Below the pieces are notes generated by a model. The model made no database searches and was not told the DNA's origin. It saw only the letters and a program-made list of their open reading frames with translations. Positions 61,701 through 64,000 of a stretch of DNA of 64,000 bases are shown one piece after another; positions within the stretch are counted from its first letter, which is position 1, and each line of letters opens with the position of its first letter. The DNA comes from Protula sp. h YS-2021 (taxonomy: Eukaryota > Annelida > Polychaeta > Sabellida > Serpulidae). The stretch spans positions 75,084,742 to 75,148,741 of the forward strand of contig OX457026.1 of assembly GCA_949752745.1 (NCBI GenBank), written 5' to 3'. Both the position numbers and the translations under genes were made by a program.

Positions 61701-64000
61701 AATAACATTCCATAGCACTCAACCCTTTGGGAGCATGCAGGATCTGACGAACAGACAGGTTCTTTTTAATTTCCTTATTTATTGTGAAGTACGCTTACTT
61801 ACTCTTGAGTATATTTTTTAACATTCTGATGCGAGAAAAAACTGTTACTGTACTTAAAGTTAAAGGCACTCAGACATTTTCAGCCGCAACCAATTTAGAA
61901 GCGGAAATTAAAAGAATTGGAATAAATTTTGAGGACGAAATACGCAAGTCAAATAAAAAACCCGTCCTGAAGCGAATCACATGCAAGTAGTGGCACGTTC
62001 TGGCTTTTAAATCTGATGATGCCAGATTTGAAAACTTTTAAAGTAGGTCATACAAGCCATTCTCAGTTGAGTATCTGTTTGAGTATAGCTATGATGGTTA
62101 ATCATGATTTAATTGAAAAAATTAAAATGGCATTTTTCGTCACTTTAGCATTATTTTTTGTGACTTCCATTTTGGAAGAACAGACATTAACAATGTGTTG
62201 CTAGGTCCTGGAATAATGACGCTGATTAATCGTTCACATATTTTTACAATCACTTATCAAGCATTTCATGTTATTATCTGTGTTTTGCACTACATTAAAT
62301 CCTATCTATGAGCTATATTTACCAATAGGAAATCCCACCACTCAAAGCAAACGGAAAGCACGTAAAACAAAAAAAGACAGTGACTTCCGGTTGTGAGCTT
62401 CCGTTTTGTCACCTCTCCTCTGTGTAATGGTTTCACGCTTCATCGCACTTCCTCGCTACATTGTGTAACTCGATCACAAGACGACTCTGTTCCCATCGAT
62501 CGATGGTCCGGAAAAGCCCATGACTCGTCTTTATGGTGAGCATTATATTAAAATGTCTTTACTAGTCTTCATGGTTGCTCTTAAAATAAAAATATGGCCG
62601 GGGATTATGCCTGATATGATGCCAATAGCCCATGATTCTCCAGAAACAAGGAGCACACGTAATCGGTCAAGGTCAAATTTAAGTAGCAGTGCGAAATATG
62701 AAACTGGGTTACTCGGTATGGCAAAATATTCGAACAATTATAGTTCTTGTATTCTACACAGATGGGCTGAGGATAATATCAAATAACAATTTCGCTCTTA
62801 TGCTGGATCCATAATCCCCAATGTGAACTTGTTGGTCTCGATAATTACCTGAATTTTTATTGCGTGTGACAAAAAAAATTTGGACTGATTTTCATGCAAC
62901 CCTGTGTGTGATCCGCGTGTTGTTTTAATGCCTTTAAAAGCAATATTGTGTCAATGGCCTTTCAGTGATAATACACAAGCGAAAAAATGTGTACAAATTT
63001 TGAATGTAATATTTAAGTATTTGTGACAAGAACAGTGCAAAGCCCTTGAAAAACGAACAGATAACAGTGTGAGGTCAGAGTAAAAAGTCAGCACCATGAA
63101 ATGGTATCAAGGTCAAGGAGGAATCGGTGTCAGGAACTGAGATCACCCAAGAGAACAGGCAATTACTGATACCTCTAACTTGATGTCAGATGCGAGAACC
63201 TTTAAGACAATACATATGAAAAAGTGGGTATAGCCTTTATAACCTTTCTACAGTGTATATTTTTACTGTGTCTACATTATCCACTCATAATAAACTGTTG
63301 TCATTTGAAGTTAGGTCAATTTAAAAGGAGGAAATCACTCCAACAAACATCAAAACGAAAATATTTTAAGAGTAATGGAAACGACTATAGTTAATAACAA
63401 TCAGCTCTTATTGAGGTTGCCTGACATCATGTAGATATTGTTTCTTTGTTGACTTTTTCAAATGTCAATTCTTAGAGATAAAAGACTGTCAATTTTATAT
63501 GTTTTTAAAGGGATGATTTCAGATCTATGCTTTTGTATGAGTTTCTGTTTATAGTTGACAAAAAAGAACGTTTTAGTTAGAAATAATAACCATACAGTAT
63601 TTACGACAATGTAAATTTTTAAGTGAGTCGGTTTATGTCATCTTGAACTGCTGCCATTAATTTTGTGACGGGCCATTGTTTTAAAACTGCCTCAATTAGA
63701 TTCATACCAGCTGACCTATCGGTGTTTTTTTTTATTATTATTATTTTTTTTTTTTTTGGCAATTTACCAGTTATTGCAATGATTTATCAACCATTCCTTA
63801 AGTTTTGTTTTCCCTAAAAGTTTCAAAAGTTGCAGAAAGAGCACTGAGATTCAGATGAATCTAATGTTCTAGGTAATAAAGACAAACTTCGATTGCACAA
63901 AGAAAATAGAGCAATTTTCCGATTACAATGGTGCTCTTTATACCACAGATTAACTCAGGATTTTCTTAACTTTTTCAAGTCTACCGAGCTTAAGTAAGCT
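61701..64000. other. non-coding sequence, no supported gene
   Basis: An open frame at about 61830-61990 contains the protein-like stretch NLEAEIKRIGINFEDEIRKS, but no family is recognised and no splice context was convincing. An ETS-type motif ACTTCCGG at 62383-62390 is followed by CTTCCG at 62398-62403 and, 120 bases on, by an ATG frame of 88 codons (62520-62786) without a known domain. A T-rich run lies at 63725-63760. Confidence 0.35.

Overview
The window looks like non-genic DNA from an animal nuclear genome. It is AT-rich, has no dense gene array, and carries long (TA)n and (TAA)n microsatellites, several minisatellites and many interspersed repeats. The repeat types (Ngaro/DIRS-class tyrosine-recombinase retrotransposons, small inverted-repeat elements and degenerate short-word arrays) suit a marine invertebrate such as a mollusc or cnidarian, but that is inference. 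I could not support any host protein-coding exon with confidence.

The best-supported content is a 5.2-kb retrotransposon at 12171-17370 (+). It has the split-direct-repeat layout A1-[gag, RT-RNase H, YR]-B1-A2-B2. Gag has two zinc-binding motifs, RT-RNase H carries an LDD active site and all four RNase H acidic residues, and the tyrosine recombinase has the full R...HxxR...W...Y set. No methyltransferase domain is present, which points to the Ngaro-like branch. One TGA between RT and RNase H breaks the pol frame, and a good donor/acceptor pair suggests a 5' leader intron. Just upstream, 11277-12145 is the 3' end of a second copy in opposite orientation.

Both copies, and a separate 2.3-kb terminal-inverted-repeat element at 17515-19840, abut (TA)n tracts, so 11.26-19.85 kb is a stack of elements in dinucleotide repeat. 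From about 20.2 to 24.9 kb the minus strand holds a heavily decayed DIRS-class element (gag-like, RT and RNase H remnants). A third trace of the class is a lone recombinase C-terminus at 60545-60916 (+) with two lost active-site residues.

The remainder: 1-11 kb holds minisatellites (12, 34 and 47 bp units), a 64-unit (TA)n and two copies of a small inverted-repeat element that recurs at 26.2 and 34.4 kb. 25-60 kb is mainly plain AT-rich DNA with degenerate CATATG-word clusters, 17/34-bp and 31-bp tandem repeats and a 12-bp-stem hairpin. 59.37-59.95 kb is a 576-bp inverted-repeat element, and degenerate GATATC arrays flank the 60.5-kb recombinase fragment.
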